From positions 1,364,001 through 1,428,000 of the forward strand of contig NZ_CP121699.1 of assembly GCF_029761935.1 (NCBI RefSeq): a DNA stretch of 64,000 nucleotides. The letters are read 5' to 3'. The position numbers and the translations under genes were made by a program. Shown here piece after piece: positions 15,426-23,824 of the stretch (positions are counted from its first letter, which is position 1; each line of letters begins with the position of its first letter). Below the pieces are notes generated by a model. The model was not told the origin of the DNA, made no database searches, and was given only the letters and a program-made list of their open reading frames with translations. The stretch comes from Microbacterium testaceum. GTDB lineage: Bacteria > Actinomycetota > Actinomycetes > Actinomycetales > Microbacteriaceae.

Positions 15426-17090
15426 ATGACGACGACGTCACCCACCAAGAAGCCGGGAGGGGCTCGGATCGCGGTTCAGCGATTCGGCACGTTCCTCTCC
15501 GGCATGATCATGCCGAACATCGCGGCATTCATCGCATGGGGCTTCATCACCATGCTCTTCATCCCCGCCGGATTCTTCGGTGCCAAGAGCCCCTTCGGCT
15601 GGCACTGGTCCCCGGTCGCCGAGATCCTCGGCGGAGGCGGAAACGCCGCGACCATCAACTGGCCCGGGGCGATGACCGCGCTCACGGCCAACGAAGACGG
15701 CAGCACCTACCAGGGCTACGTCGGCCTGGTCAGCGTCATGATCACCTACCTGCTGCCGCTGCTCATCGCCAACACCGGTGGGCGCATCGTCTACGGCGCC
15801 CGCGGTGGCGTCGTGGCGACCATCGCCGTGATGGGCGTCATCGTCGGCACCAACATCCCGATGTTCCTCGGCGCGATGATCATGGGCCCGCTCGCGGCCT
15901 GGGTCACCAAGCAGATGGACAAGCTGTGGGACGGCAAGATCCGCCCCGGCTTCGAGATGCTCGTGAACAACTTCTCCGCCGGCATCCTGGGCATGATCCT
16001 CGCGATCGTCGGCTTCTTCGCCTTCGGTCCGGTGTTCCTCGGCATCAGCGCGGTCCTCGGCAGCATCGTCGCGTTCCTCGTGCAGTTCAACCTGCTGCCG
16101 GTGCTGTCGATCATCGTCGAGCCGGCCAAGGTGCTGTTCCTCAACAATGCGATCAACCACGGCGTCTTCACCCCGCTCGGCATCGAGCAGGCGGCGGAGT
16201 CGGGCAAGTCGATCCTGTTCCTCATCGAGGCGAACCCCGGCCCCGGCCTGGGTCTGCTGCTCGCCTTCACCTTCTTCGGTGTCGGTGCGGCCAAGGCCTC
16301 GGCTCCCGGCGCGATCATCATCCAGTTCCTCGGTGGCATCCACGAGATCTACTTCCCGTACGCCCTCGCGAAGCCGATGACGATCCTCGCGCTGATCGCC
16401 GGTGGCGCCTCGGGTGTCGCGACGAACATGATCTTCCAGGGCGGACTGGCCTTCCCGGCGGCTCCCGGCAGCATCATCGCCGTCACCGTCGCCGCCATCG
16501 GCGCCGGTCCCGCCAACCTCCTCGTGGTCTACCTGTCGGTCGTCGTGGCCGCCGCGGTGACCTTCCTGGTGGCCGGCGTCATCCTCCGCGCCTCGCGCAA
16601 GCGCGACCAGGAGGCCGAGGGCGACAGCTTCGCCGCCGCGATCGACCAGACCGCGGCCAACAAGGGCAAGGAGTCCTCCGCCCTCGGTGCCCTCCGCACC
16701 CGCGCCGCCGGAACGACCGGCTCGGGCACGACCGAGGCGGCCGACCGCGACGTCGACGCCGCCCTCGGCGGCACCGCCGGCGCCGTGACGACCAAGCAGC
16801 TGAACAACATCGTGTTCGCCTGCGACGCCGGCATGGGTTCTTCGGCCATGGGCGCCAGTGTCCTGCGCAACAAGATCAAGAAGGCCGGCATCGACGGCGT
16901 CACGGTCACCAACCAGGCGATCGCGAACCTCGACGGCTCGGCCGACCTGGTCATCACGCAGAACCAGCTCACCGACCGCGCGAAGGCGCAGTCGCCTGAC
17001 TCGCTCCACGTGTCGGTCGACAACTTCATGAACTCGCCGAAGTACGACGAGGTCGTGGAGATGGTGCGCGCTCAGCACGAAGCCAAGTAA
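15426..17090 (+). CDS. mtlA: Mannitol-specific PTS Enzyme IICB
   Basis: This permease imports mannitol as mannitol-1-phosphate. The 554 residues hold a multi-span EIIC domain (about 20-345) with the diagnostic GGIHEIYFPY, a charged linker (about 390-455), and an EIIB domain with phospho-cysteine C466 in VFACDAGMGSSAMGA. The EIIA domain is separate (mtlF). ATG 15426 has AAGGAGA eight bases upstream. The preceding 95 bases after ptsI carry a hairpin. Confidence 0.95.
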   Translation: MTTTSPTKKPGGARIAVQRFGTFLSGMIMPNIAAFIAWGFITMLFIPAGFFGAKSPFGWHWSPVAEILGGGGNAATINWPGAMTALTANEDGSTYQGYVGLVSVMITYLLPLLIANTGGRIVYGARGGVVATIAVMGVIVGTNIPMFLGAMIMGPLAAWVTKQMDKLWDGKIRPGFEMLVNNFSAGILGMILAIVGFFAFGPVFLGISAVLGSIVAFLVQFNLLPVLSIIVEPAKVLFLNNAINHGVFTPLGIEQAAESGKSILFLIEANPGPGLGLLLAFTFFGVGAAKASAPGAIIIQFLGGIHEIYFPYALAKPMTILALIAGGASGVATNMIFQGGLAFPAAPGSIIAVTVAAIGAGPANLLVVYLSVVVAAAVTFLVAGVILRASRKRDQEAEGDSFAAAIDQTAANKGKESSALGALRTRAAGTTGSGTTEAADRDVDAALGGTAGAVTTKQLNNIVFACDAGMGSSAMGASVLRNKIKKAGIDGVTVTNQAIANLDGSADLVITQNQLTDRAKAQSPDSLHVSVDNFMNSPKYDEVVEMVRAQHEAK

Positions 17091-17100
17091 TTCCCTTAGC

Positions 17101-17140
17101 ACGCCAGGGGTCGGTGCGTCAGCCCGGCCCCTGGCGTCTT
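17101..17140 (+). terminator. Terminator/attenuator after mtlA
   Basis: ACGCCAGGGG pairs with CCCCTGGCGT, followed by CTT, ten bases beyond the mtlA stop and before mtlF. It may reduce mtlF-mtlD expression or mark a processing site. Confidence 0.65.
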
Positions 17141-17195
17141 CCCGTCCGGCCCGCGGTTTGCGAGGCTGGACAGCACGACGAGAAAGGCGAGAACC

Positions 17196-17633
17196 ATGTC
17201 GAACGTCCTCCGTAGCGAATCCGTCCGCATCCACCCCGGCAGCGCCACCCGCGAGGAGGCGATGAAGGAGGCCGCCGACCTGCTCCAGGCCACCGGCGCC
17301 GTCACCGCCGACTACTTCGCCGCCATGCAGCAGCGCGAAGAGACCGTGTCGACCTACATGGGCAACGAGCTCGCGATCCCGCACGGCACGAACGAGACCA
17401 AGCAGGCGATCCTCGAGTCCGGCCTGTCCGTGGTGCGGTACGACGGCGGCGTCGACTGGGGCGGGGAGCCCGTCACCTTCGTCATCGGCATCGCCGGCAA
17501 GGGCGACGAGCACCTCGAGATCCTGTCGCAGATCGCGATCCTGTTCTCCGAGGAGGACGATGTCGCGCGCCTGAAGGCCGCCTCCTCCCCCGAGGAGCTC
17601 TTCCAGGCCCTCTCGGGCTCCGTCAACGCATGA
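17196..17633 (+). CDS. mtlF: Mannitol-specific PTS Enzyme IIA
   Basis: EIIA-Mtl relays phosphate from HPr to the IIB domain of MtlA. The 145 residues contain active H63 in LAIPHGTNE and the family pattern REETVSTYMGN. GAAAGGCGAG precedes ATG 17196. The stop overlaps the mtlD start by four bases (ATGA), implying coupled translation of transporter component and dehydrogenase. Confidence 0.95.
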   Translation: MSNVLRSESVRIHPGSATREEAMKEAADLLQATGAVTADYFAAMQQREETVSTYMGNELAIPHGTNETKQAILESGLSVVRYDGGVDWGGEPVTFVIGIAGKGDEHLEILSQIAILFSEEDDVARLKAASSPEELFQALSGSVNA

Positions 17634-18781
17634 AGGCCGTCCACTTCGGCGCCGGCAACATCGGCCGGGGCTTCGTCGGTCTTCTCCTGCACGAGGGCGG
17701 GTACGACCTCGTCTTCTCCGACGTCTCAGCGGCCCTCGTCGAGGCGATCAACTCCGCGTCGTCGTACACCGTCCACGAGGTGGGCGAGGGCGGCGTCGAC
17801 AAGGAGGTGACCGGCTTTCGCGCGATCGACAGCTCCGTGGATGCCGAAGCGCTCGTCGACGAGATCGCCACCGCCGACGTGGTGACCACCGCCGTCGGCC
17901 CGACGATCCTGAAGTTCGTCGCCCCGCACATCGTCGCGGGTCTCGCGCTTCGCGACCCCTCGCTCCCGCCGCTGCAGATCATGGCGTGCGAGAACGCCAT
18001 CGGGGCGACCGACCAGCTGCGCGAGCACGTGGTCGAGCTCGCCGGCGAGTCCTGGGATGCTTTGGCATCCCGTTCGGTCTTCGCCAACACCGCGGTCGAC
18101 CGCATCGTCCCGGCCCAGTCCGGCGGCGGCGTCGACGTCACCGTCGAGCCGTTCTACGAGTGGGCGATCGAGCGGCCGCCCTTCGGCGACAACCCCCCGC
18201 ACATCCCCGGGGCGCACTTCGTCGACGACCTCGAGCCCTACATCGAGCGCAAGCTCTTCACGGTGAACACCGGGCACGCCACCACCGCGTACTTCGGTGC
18301 GCAGGCGGGCATCGAGCGCATCTCGGACGCCCTGGCGGACCCCGAGATCGCGGCGAAGGTCGAGGCCGCGCTGGAGGAGACCAGCGCGCTGCTGGTCGAG
18401 AAGCACGAGTTGGATGCCGGCGTGCAGGGCGAGTACCGCGCGACGATCCTGCGCCGCTTCCGCAACGCCGCCCTGCCCGACACGGTGTGGCGCGTGGGGC
18501 GTCAGCCGCTGCGCAAGCTCTCGCGTCACGAGCGTTTCGTCGGACCCGCCGCCGAGGCCGTGGAGCGGGGCCTGCCCGTCGACGCCCTGGTCGCCGCCAT
18601 GGCCGCCGCACTCGAGTTCTCGGACGCCGAGGACACCCAGGCCGTCGACCTGCAGCGCATGCTGCGCGAGCTCGATGCCGAGGCGTTCACGGCGGAGGTC
18701 ACCGGCCTCGACCCCGAGCACGCGCTGTACGCGCGCATCGTCGAGATCGTCGCGGCGCGCAAGGCGGCACTGCCCGCCTGA
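17630..18781 (+). CDS. mtlD: Mannitol-1-phosphate 5-dehydrogenase
   Basis: MtlD oxidises mannitol-1-phosphate to fructose-6-phosphate with NAD+, feeding glycolysis. The 383 residues start with the NAD-binding MKAVHFGAGNIGRGFVG, have the family motif ACENAIGATDQL at about 118-129, and the substrate-domain motif KLFTVNTGHATTAYFG. Length is normal. It closes the mannitol operon. Confidence 0.95.
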   Translation: MKAVHFGAGNIGRGFVGLLLHEGGYDLVFSDVSAALVEAINSASSYTVHEVGEGGVDKEVTGFRAIDSSVDAEALVDEIATADVVTTAVGPTILKFVAPHIVAGLALRDPSLPPLQIMACENAIGATDQLREHVVELAGESWDALASRSVFANTAVDRIVPAQSGGGVDVTVEPFYEWAIERPPFGDNPPHIPGAHFVDDLEPYIERKLFTVNTGHATTAYFGAQAGIERISDALADPEIAAKVEAALEETSALLVEKHELDAGVQGEYRATILRRFRNAALPDTVWRVGRQPLRKLSRHERFVGPAAEAVERGLPVDALVAAMAAALEFSDAEDTQAVDLQRMLRELDAEAFTAEVTGLDPEHALYARIVEIVAARKAALPA

Positions 18782-18790
18782 GCCCCGCGT

Positions 18791-18796
18791 TACCCT
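18791..18796 (+). promoter_or_regulatory. Candidate leaderless -10 element of the hydrolase gene
   Basis: TACCCT, six bases, then the GTG at 18803. Confidence 0.4.
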
Positions 18797-18802
18797 CGAG
18801 AG

Positions 18803-19585
18803 GTGACCGACACGACCCCGTCCGACGCCGGCGGAGCGCCCCGAGCGCCCCGCCGGCGTCGTCGTCTTCTGCGCTGGATCCTCGGTGGTCTGGGCGCGAT
18901 CGTGGTGCTGCTGGTGGGCGGCATCCTGATCTACAGCCAGGTGGGCGTCATGGGCGCCGAACCCGAACCGCTGTCTGACGCGCAGACGAACCCCGGGCTC
19001 ACCATCACCGCCGACGGGTCCGGCATCGTCCTCTCCCCCACGTCGGGCGCGACCGGGCAGGGGCTGGTATTCATCCCGGGGGCGAAGGTCGCGGCCGAGG
19101 GGTACATCGCGACCTTCGCCGATACCGTCGTCGACGACGGCGTCACCGTCGTCATCACGAAGCCCTGGCTGAACCTCGCGTTCTTCGACCCGCGACCGCT
19201 GTCGACCTTCACGGACCTCGCCCCCGACGTGTCGACCTGGGCGGTCGGCGGCCACTCCCTCGGCGGCGTGCGGGCCTGCCAGTTGGCATCCGACGCCGAC
19301 GCCCTCGTGCTGTTCGCCTCGTACTGCGCGAACGACCTCTCGGCATCCGGTCTGCCCGTTCTGAGTCTGTCGGGTTCGGAGGACGGCCTGTCCACACCGC
19401 AGAAGATCGCGGATGCCAAGGGCGAGCTCCCGGCGAACACGACTTTCGTCGAGATCCCCGGCGCCTCGCACGCCTCCTTCGGCGCGTACGGCCCGCAGCC
19501 GGGCGACGGCACCCCGACGGCAGACCCGGCCGAGGTCGACCGCGTGATCGCCGCGCAGCTCGCCGGCTTCCTCCCCCGGCCCTGA
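18803..19585 (+). CDS. Membrane-anchored alpha/beta hydrolase
   Basis: The 260-residue protein has an arginine-rich N-terminus (APRRRRRLLR), one hydrophobic helix (about 24-46, WILGGLGAIVVLLVGGILIY) and an extracytoplasmic alpha/beta-hydrolase domain with nucleophile elbow GGHSLGG, the serine at about 153. A C-terminal histidine in GASHASFG could complete the triad. It resembles the Abhydrolase_5 group of uncertain substrate. It probably has its own leaderless promoter rather than belonging to the mannitol operon. Confidence 0.85.
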   Translation: MTDTTPSDAGGAPRAPRRRRRLLRWILGGLGAIVVLLVGGILIYSQVGVMGAEPEPLSDAQTNPGLTITADGSGIVLSPTSGATGQGLVFIPGAKVAAEGYIATFADTVVDDGVTVVITKPWLNLAFFDPRPLSTFTDLAPDVSTWAVGGHSLGGVRACQLASDADALVLFASYCANDLSASGLPVLSLSGSEDGLSTPQKIADAKGELPANTTFVEIPGASHASFGAYGPQPGDGTPTADPAEVDRVIAAQLAGFLPRP

Positions 19586-19635
19586 CGCGCGGGCCCGGCG
19601 CCCAGTCGTCGCGGGGCAGGCGGACGGCGGCGCGA

Positions 19636-19717
19636 GCGAAACTCCTGAGAATCTCTCCGCTCAATCACCGTCGGCGGGGCAGCAGGCCCGTCTGGCGCGA
19701 AAAGTCAGGAGTCTGGC
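19636..19717 (+). repeat. Palindromic element family B, copy 1
   Basis: Left arm GCGAAACTCCTGA and right arm TCAGGAGTCTGGC, 82 bp end to end, upstream of the second nuclease-like gene. The arms are conserved between copies while the middle is variable. Confidence 0.8.
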
Positions 19718-19816
19718 ACGAGCGAGGGCTGAGACACCGGTTCCTCCCCAGCATCCGTTATCCACAGCTCGGGCCCTCGCCGCACTGGGGGCGACCAGAC
19801 CGACCAGTGTGAGCGG

Positions 19817-20665
19817 ATGACGTCCCTTGATCCTTGGCGCGACGAGAACCGGGAGTCCGTCTGGACGACCCACGAACTGCACGCTGCCGGGTGGACGCGG
19901 CGCGCTCTCAACCGCGCCGTCGCAGACGGCGTTCTGACGCGCGTGCGGCAAGGGCGGTTCGTCGCGGCGGGCGCGCACGACGACATCGTCGCAGCGGCGC
20001 GTCTGGGTGGGCGACTGGACTGCGTCGCCCTCCTGGCCCTGCGCGGGGTGTTCGTCCATCGTCACTCGCACCGCCATGTGCAGCAGGACCCGCTGGCGAG
20101 CCGCCGACCTCCGGCACCCCGCGACGTTATCTACCACTGGCGTCCGTCATCAGCGCCACGGGACCGCGCCGCGGTCGACGTCGTCGAAGCGCTCGCGCAG
20201 GCCATCCGGTGCCAACCGCCACGGTCTGCGGTCGCCACGCTCGACAACGCCTGGCACCTCGGGCTCGTCGATGAAGCGGACGTCAGCGAGGTCTTCGCAC
20301 GTGTCCCCCATCGATTCCACGCCCTGCGCCCACTGCTGGACTCGCGTGCCGAAGCGGGGACAGAGTCGCTGGCTCGCCTTCTTCTGCGTCAGCTCGGCTG
20401 CCATGTCGAACCACAGGTTCAGATCGGCGGCGTGGGGCGTGTCGACCTGCTGGTCGATGGATGGCTCATCGTCGAGTGCGACAGCGAGCAGTTCCACAGC
20501 GGCTGGCACGTGCACAAGAAGGACCGGCGCCGCGATATGGCGGCTCTGGAACGCGGCTACGCGACGCTGAGGCTGCTCGCCGAAGACATCCTGTACCACC
20601 CGGACCGTGTCCGCGCCGCACTCGAGCGCATTCTGGGGCACGGCGCCCCCGGGCCGGACTCCTGA
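19817..20665 (+). CDS. AbiEi-like winged-helix plus Vsr/DUF559-like nuclease protein (paralogue 2)
   Basis: The 282 residues have an N-terminal winged helix (about 15-50, TTHELHAAGWTRRALNRAV) and a C-terminal DUF559/Vsr-like domain: E183 in GTESLARLL, D210 in GVGRVDLLVDGW, E220-x-D222 in IVECDSEQFH, followed by a basic KKDRRRD stretch. It is clearly homologous to the gene at 38460, sharing GGRLDC, CQPPR, RLLLR and RVDLLVD, and more distantly to 9598. Family B palindromes lie on both sides, and the downstream copy includes the stop codon. CAGTGT precedes ATG 19817 by six bases. No toxin partner is seen. Function is unproven. Confidence 0.78.
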   Translation: MTSLDPWRDENRESVWTTHELHAAGWTRRALNRAVADGVLTRVRQGRFVAAGAHDDIVAAARLGGRLDCVALLALRGVFVHRHSHRHVQQDPLASRRPPAPRDVIYHWRPSSAPRDRAAVDVVEALAQAIRCQPPRSAVATLDNAWHLGLVDEADVSEVFARVPHRFHALRPLLDSRAEAGTESLARLLLRQLGCHVEPQVQIGGVGRVDLLVDGWLIVECDSEQFHSGWHVHKKDRRRDMAALERGYATLRLLAEDILYHPDRVRAALERILGHGAPGPDS

Positions 20666-20734
20666 GTTCAGGACCCTGCAGCACCGCGATCCGCTCGTGG
20701 GACGGCGTCCGGGCAGATCCCTCAGGAGTTTCGC
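20656..20734 (+). repeat. Palindromic element family B, copy 2
   Basis: Left arm GGACTCCTGAG (covering the stop codon at 20663-20665) and right arm CTCAGGAGTTTCGC. The gap 20666-20970 carries no gene; it holds two B elements, a G-run and the add terminator. Confidence 0.78.
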
Positions 20735-20800
20735 ACGCCCCGCGCGCCCGGCGCGGTCGCCCCGCGCGGTCGCCCCGCCCGCACCGCCGTGGGCGGAACC

Positions 20801-20811
20801 GGGGGGGGGGG
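20801..20811 (+). repeat. Homopolymer of 11 G
   Basis: An uninterrupted G11 run directly abuts the third B element. It could be length-variable through slippage or a sequencing weak point. Confidence 0.8.
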
Positions 20812-20892
20812 CGAAACTCCTGAGAATCGGTGCGGTCGCGCCCGGCTCCGGGGCCTCGCCGGCGCAACGAGCGCGAATGTCAGGAGTTTCGC
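20811..20892 (+). repeat. Palindromic element family B, copy 3
   Basis: GCGAAACTCCTGA and TCAGGAGTTTCGC are perfect 13-base inverted arms, 82 bp end to end. This is the best-preserved B copy. Confidence 0.85.
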
Positions 20893-20930
20893 GCGCCGTG
20901 CGATATTCCCGCCGCCTTTGCGAACGACGA

Positions 20931-20957
20931 CGGCGCCCATCGAAACGATGAGCGCCG
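20931..20957 (-). terminator. Terminator of the nucleoside operon after add
   Basis: CGGCGCCCATCG pairs with CGATGAGCGCCG with one mismatch around AAA, 13 bases beyond the add stop. Confidence 0.6.
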
Positions 20958-20970
20958 CCTCGTTCGCGCG

Positions 20971-22077
20971 TCAGCGCTGGAAACCCTCCGAGATGATCTC
21001 GATGAGCTCCTCGCGCTCCTCCACCGGCAGGAAGGCCCCGGCGGCCGCGTTGAGCTGGAAGGCCTCGAGGTCATCGAGGTCGTACTCGAAGGCCTGAGCG
21101 AGCAGACCCAGCTCGCGCGTGAGCGTCGTCGCGCTCATCAGGCGGTTGTCGACGTTCACGGTGACCGAGAAGTCGAGCTGGTACAGCAGGTCGAACGGGT
21201 GGGCGTCCATCGTGTCGCCCCAGGCGGTGACGGCTCCCGACTGCAGGTTCGAGGTGGGCGACAGCTCGAGCGTGATCTCGCGGTCACGCACCCAGCGGGC
21301 GAGGTCGCCGAAGGTGACCTGCACCTCCTCGCCCTCGCGCGAGACGACGTCGAGATCGTTGGCGATGCGCACGCCGTGACCGAGGCGGAGCGCCCGTCCA
21401 TCGAGCAGAGCGGAGCGGATGGATGCCAGCCCCGCCCCCTCCCCCGCGTGCACGGTGGTGGGGAAGAACTGCTCGGCGAGGTAGTCGAACGCTTCGCGGT
21501 GCCGCTGCGGCAGGAACCCGTCCTCGGGGCCGGCCAGATCGAAGCCGACCACGCCGCGCCCTCGCCACGACACGGCCAGCTCGGCGATGTCCCGGGCGTT
21601 GTCGTTGTGCCGCAGGGCGGTGAGCAACTGCCCCACCCGGATGTCGCGACCGCGGGCGTCCGCGGCATCCTCTCCCGCTTCGATGCCCTCCTGCACGGCA
21701 TCCACGACCTCGTCGAGGCTGAGCCCGCGCGTGAGGTGCTGCTCGGGCGCCCAGCGGACCTCGCCGTAGACGACGCCGTCCGCGGCGAGGTCTTCGACGA
21801 ACTCCTTCGCCGTGCGCACGAGGCCCTCTCGCGTCTGCATGACGCCGACGGTGACCGAGAACTTCTCGAGGTAGTCCTCGAGAGAGCCGCCGTCGATGTG
21901 GTCCGAGAACCAGGCCTCCAGACCCTTCGCGTCGTCCGCGGGGAGGTCGAGATCGACCTCCTCGGCCAGTTCGAGGACGGTCTGCGGGCGCAGACCGCCG
22001 TCGAGGTGATCGTGCAGCGAGACCTTCGGAAGATCGCGCAATTTCCGGCCGCCGATGCGGAGGTCGTCGGATGCCAT
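20971..22077 (-). CDS. add: Adenosine deaminase
   Basis: Adenosine deaminase converts (deoxy)adenosine to (deoxy)inosine, which PunA can then cleave. The 368 residues carry the zinc motif SLHDHLDGGLRP, TVHAGEGAG with metal and substrate ligands, LRLGHGVRI, and LSPTSNLQSG near the second metal histidine region. ATG 22077 is preferred over an in-frame start nine codons upstream because GAGGAG lies six bases before it. It is the last gene of a leftward nucleoside set; cdd-deoA-add order is the same as in M. tuberculosis. Confidence 0.95.
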   Translation of the reverse strand: MASDDLRIGGRKLRDLPKVSLHDHLDGGLRPQTVLELAEEVDLDLPADDAKGLEAWFSDHIDGGSLEDYLEKFSVTVGVMQTREGLVRTAKEFVEDLAADGVVYGEVRWAPEQHLTRGLSLDEVVDAVQEGIEAGEDAADARGRDIRVGQLLTALRHNDNARDIAELAVSWRGRGVVGFDLAGPEDGFLPQRHREAFDYLAEQFFPTTVHAGEGAGLASIRSALLDGRALRLGHGVRIANDLDVVSREGEEVQVTFGDLARWVRDREITLELSPTSNLQSGAVTAWGDTMDAHPFDLLYQLDFSVTVNVDNRLMSATTLTRELGLLAQAFEYDLDDLEAFQLNAAAGAFLPVEEREELIEIISEGFQR

Positions 22078-22100
22078 GGTGCTCCTCTTTCCGGATGCCA

Positions 22101-23390
22101 TCACGCGGTGATGCGCTCGCGCACGATCGGGGACGCCGCGGGCGCGGTGTCACCGATCTCGAGGGCGCCCTCGACGGCGCCGAGGGCGCGTTCGAAGCGC
22201 GACTCATCGTCGGCCGACAGGGTGAACAACGGCTGACCGGCGGCGACCGTCTGACCGACGGTCACGTGCAGGTCGATGCCCGCGGCGTGCACGACGGCGT
22301 CCTCGGCACGCGCGCGGCCCGCGCCCAGGCGCCAGGCTCCGATGCCGAAGGGCAGGGCCTCGACGCGGGTGACGACGCCCGAGCGCTCGGCCACGACCGT
22401 GTGCGTCTCGCGCGGCGTCGGGAGGGCGGCATCCGGGTGTCCGTCCTGCGCGCGGATCATGCGCTTCCAGACGTCCATCGCGCGCCCGTCCGACAGGGCC
22501 GCCTCGACGTCGGCGTCCGGCTGCCCCGCGAGGCTGAGCATCTCGCGCGCCAGAGCGACCGTGAGCTCCACGACATCGGCGGGGCCGCCACCGGCGAGCA
22601 CCTCGACCGATTCGCGCACCTCGTTGGCGTTGCCGATCGCCAATCCCAGCGGGGTGTTCATGTCGGTGAGCAGCGCCGTGGTGTTCACGCCCGAGTCGGT
22701 GCCGAGGGCCACCATCGTCTCGGCGAGCTCGCGCGCACGGTCGATGTCCTGCATGAAGGCGCCGGAGCCGAACTTCACGTCGAGCACGAGCGAGTCGGTG
22801 CCCTCGGCGATCTTCTTCGACATGATGCTCGAGGCGATCAGCGGGATCGCCTCGACGGTGCCCGTGACGTCGCGTAGCGCGTACAGCTTCTTGTCCGCGG
22901 GGGCCAGGCCCGTGCCCGCGGCGCAGATGACCGCGCCCACGTCGCGCAGCTGCGCCATGATCTCGTCGTTCGACAGAGCCGCACGCCAGCCGGGGATCGA
23001 CTCGAGCTTGTCGAGCGTTCCGCCGGTGTGACCGAGACCGCGGCCGGAGAGCTGCGGCACGGCGACGCCGAACGCGGCGACGAGCGGAGCCAGCGGAAGG
23101 GTGATCTTGTCGCCCACGCCCCCGGTGGAGTGCTTGTCGACGGTGACCTTGCCGAGCGAGCCGAAGTCCATGCGCTCGCCCGAGGCGATCATCGCGTCGG
23201 TGAGCACGCGGATCTGGTCGCGGCCGAGGCCGTTCAGCAGGACCGCCATGGTGAACGCCGACATCTGCGCGTCCATGACGTACCCACGCGTGTAGGCGTC
23301 GACCAGCCAGCGGATCTCGCCCTCGGTGATGGCCCGCCCGTCGCGCTGGGCGCGGATGATGTCGACGGCGTCGTACTGCTCGGCGCTCAT
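22101..23390 (-). CDS. deoA: Thymidine (pyrimidine-nucleoside) phosphorylase
   Basis: DeoA phosphorolyses thymidine or deoxyuridine to base and deoxyribose-1-phosphate. The 429 residues contain AFTMAVLLNGL, the phosphate signature VDKHSTGGVGDK, and SGRGLGHTGGTLDKLE. The ATG at 23390 overlaps the cdd stop by four bases (ATGA), indicating translational coupling. Length matches the family. Confidence 0.95.
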   Translation of the reverse strand: MSAEQYDAVDIIRAQRDGRAITEGEIRWLVDAYTRGYVMDAQMSAFTMAVLLNGLGRDQIRVLTDAMIASGERMDFGSLGKVTVDKHSTGGVGDKITLPLAPLVAAFGVAVPQLSGRGLGHTGGTLDKLESIPGWRAALSNDEIMAQLRDVGAVICAAGTGLAPADKKLYALRDVTGTVEAIPLIASSIMSKKIAEGTDSLVLDVKFGSGAFMQDIDRARELAETMVALGTDSGVNTTALLTDMNTPLGLAIGNANEVRESVEVLAGGGPADVVELTVALAREMLSLAGQPDADVEAALSDGRAMDVWKRMIRAQDGHPDAALPTPRETHTVVAERSGVVTRVEALPFGIGAWRLGAGRARAEDAVVHAAGIDLHVTVGQTVAAGQPLFTLSADDESRFERALGAVEGALEIGDTAPAASPIVRERITA

Positions 23391-23788
23391 CGTGCCGCCT
23401 CCTCGAGGTCGCGGGGTCCGAAGGCGTCGGGGAGCACTTCGTCGATGGTCCGGATGCCGCTGACGGTCTCGAGCAGCATGCCCGGGATCGCGTGCTCGAA
23501 CAGCAGCTGACGGCAGCGACCGCACGGCATGAGGGTGCGACCTTCACCGTCGACGCAGACGAAGGCCACCAGCTGGCCGCCCCCGCTCATGTGCAGGTCG
23601 GACACCAGTCCGCACTCGGCGCACAGCGTCACGCCGTAGGAGGCGTTCTCGACGTTGCACCCCGAGACGATCCGTCCGTCGGCGACGAGCGCGGCGGCTC
23701 CCACCTTGAATCGGGAGTAGGGCGCGTAAGCGCGGTGCATGGCATCCGTGGCGGCCGAACGGAGTTCGTCCCAGTCGATGTCGGTCAT
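23387..23788 (-). CDS. cdd: Cytidine deaminase, tetrameric type
   Basis: Cdd deaminates (deoxy)cytidine to (deoxy)uridine. The 133 residues show zinc ligands in GVTLCAECGLV and PCGRCRQLLFE and substrate loop GCNVENASYG. The three-cysteine zinc site marks the small tetrameric class. It lies 36 bases after the permease gene, within the same leftward unit. Confidence 0.95.
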   Translation of the reverse strand: MTDIDWDELRSAATDAMHRAYAPYSRFKVGAAALVADGRIVSGCNVENASYGVTLCAECGLVSDLHMSGGGQLVAFVCVDGEGRTLMPCGRCRQLLFEHAIPGMLLETVSGIRTIDEVLPDAFGPRDLEEAAR

Positions 23789-23824
23789 CGTGGAGTGGTG
23801 GATCCTCTCGTGAAGGGAAGGGGG

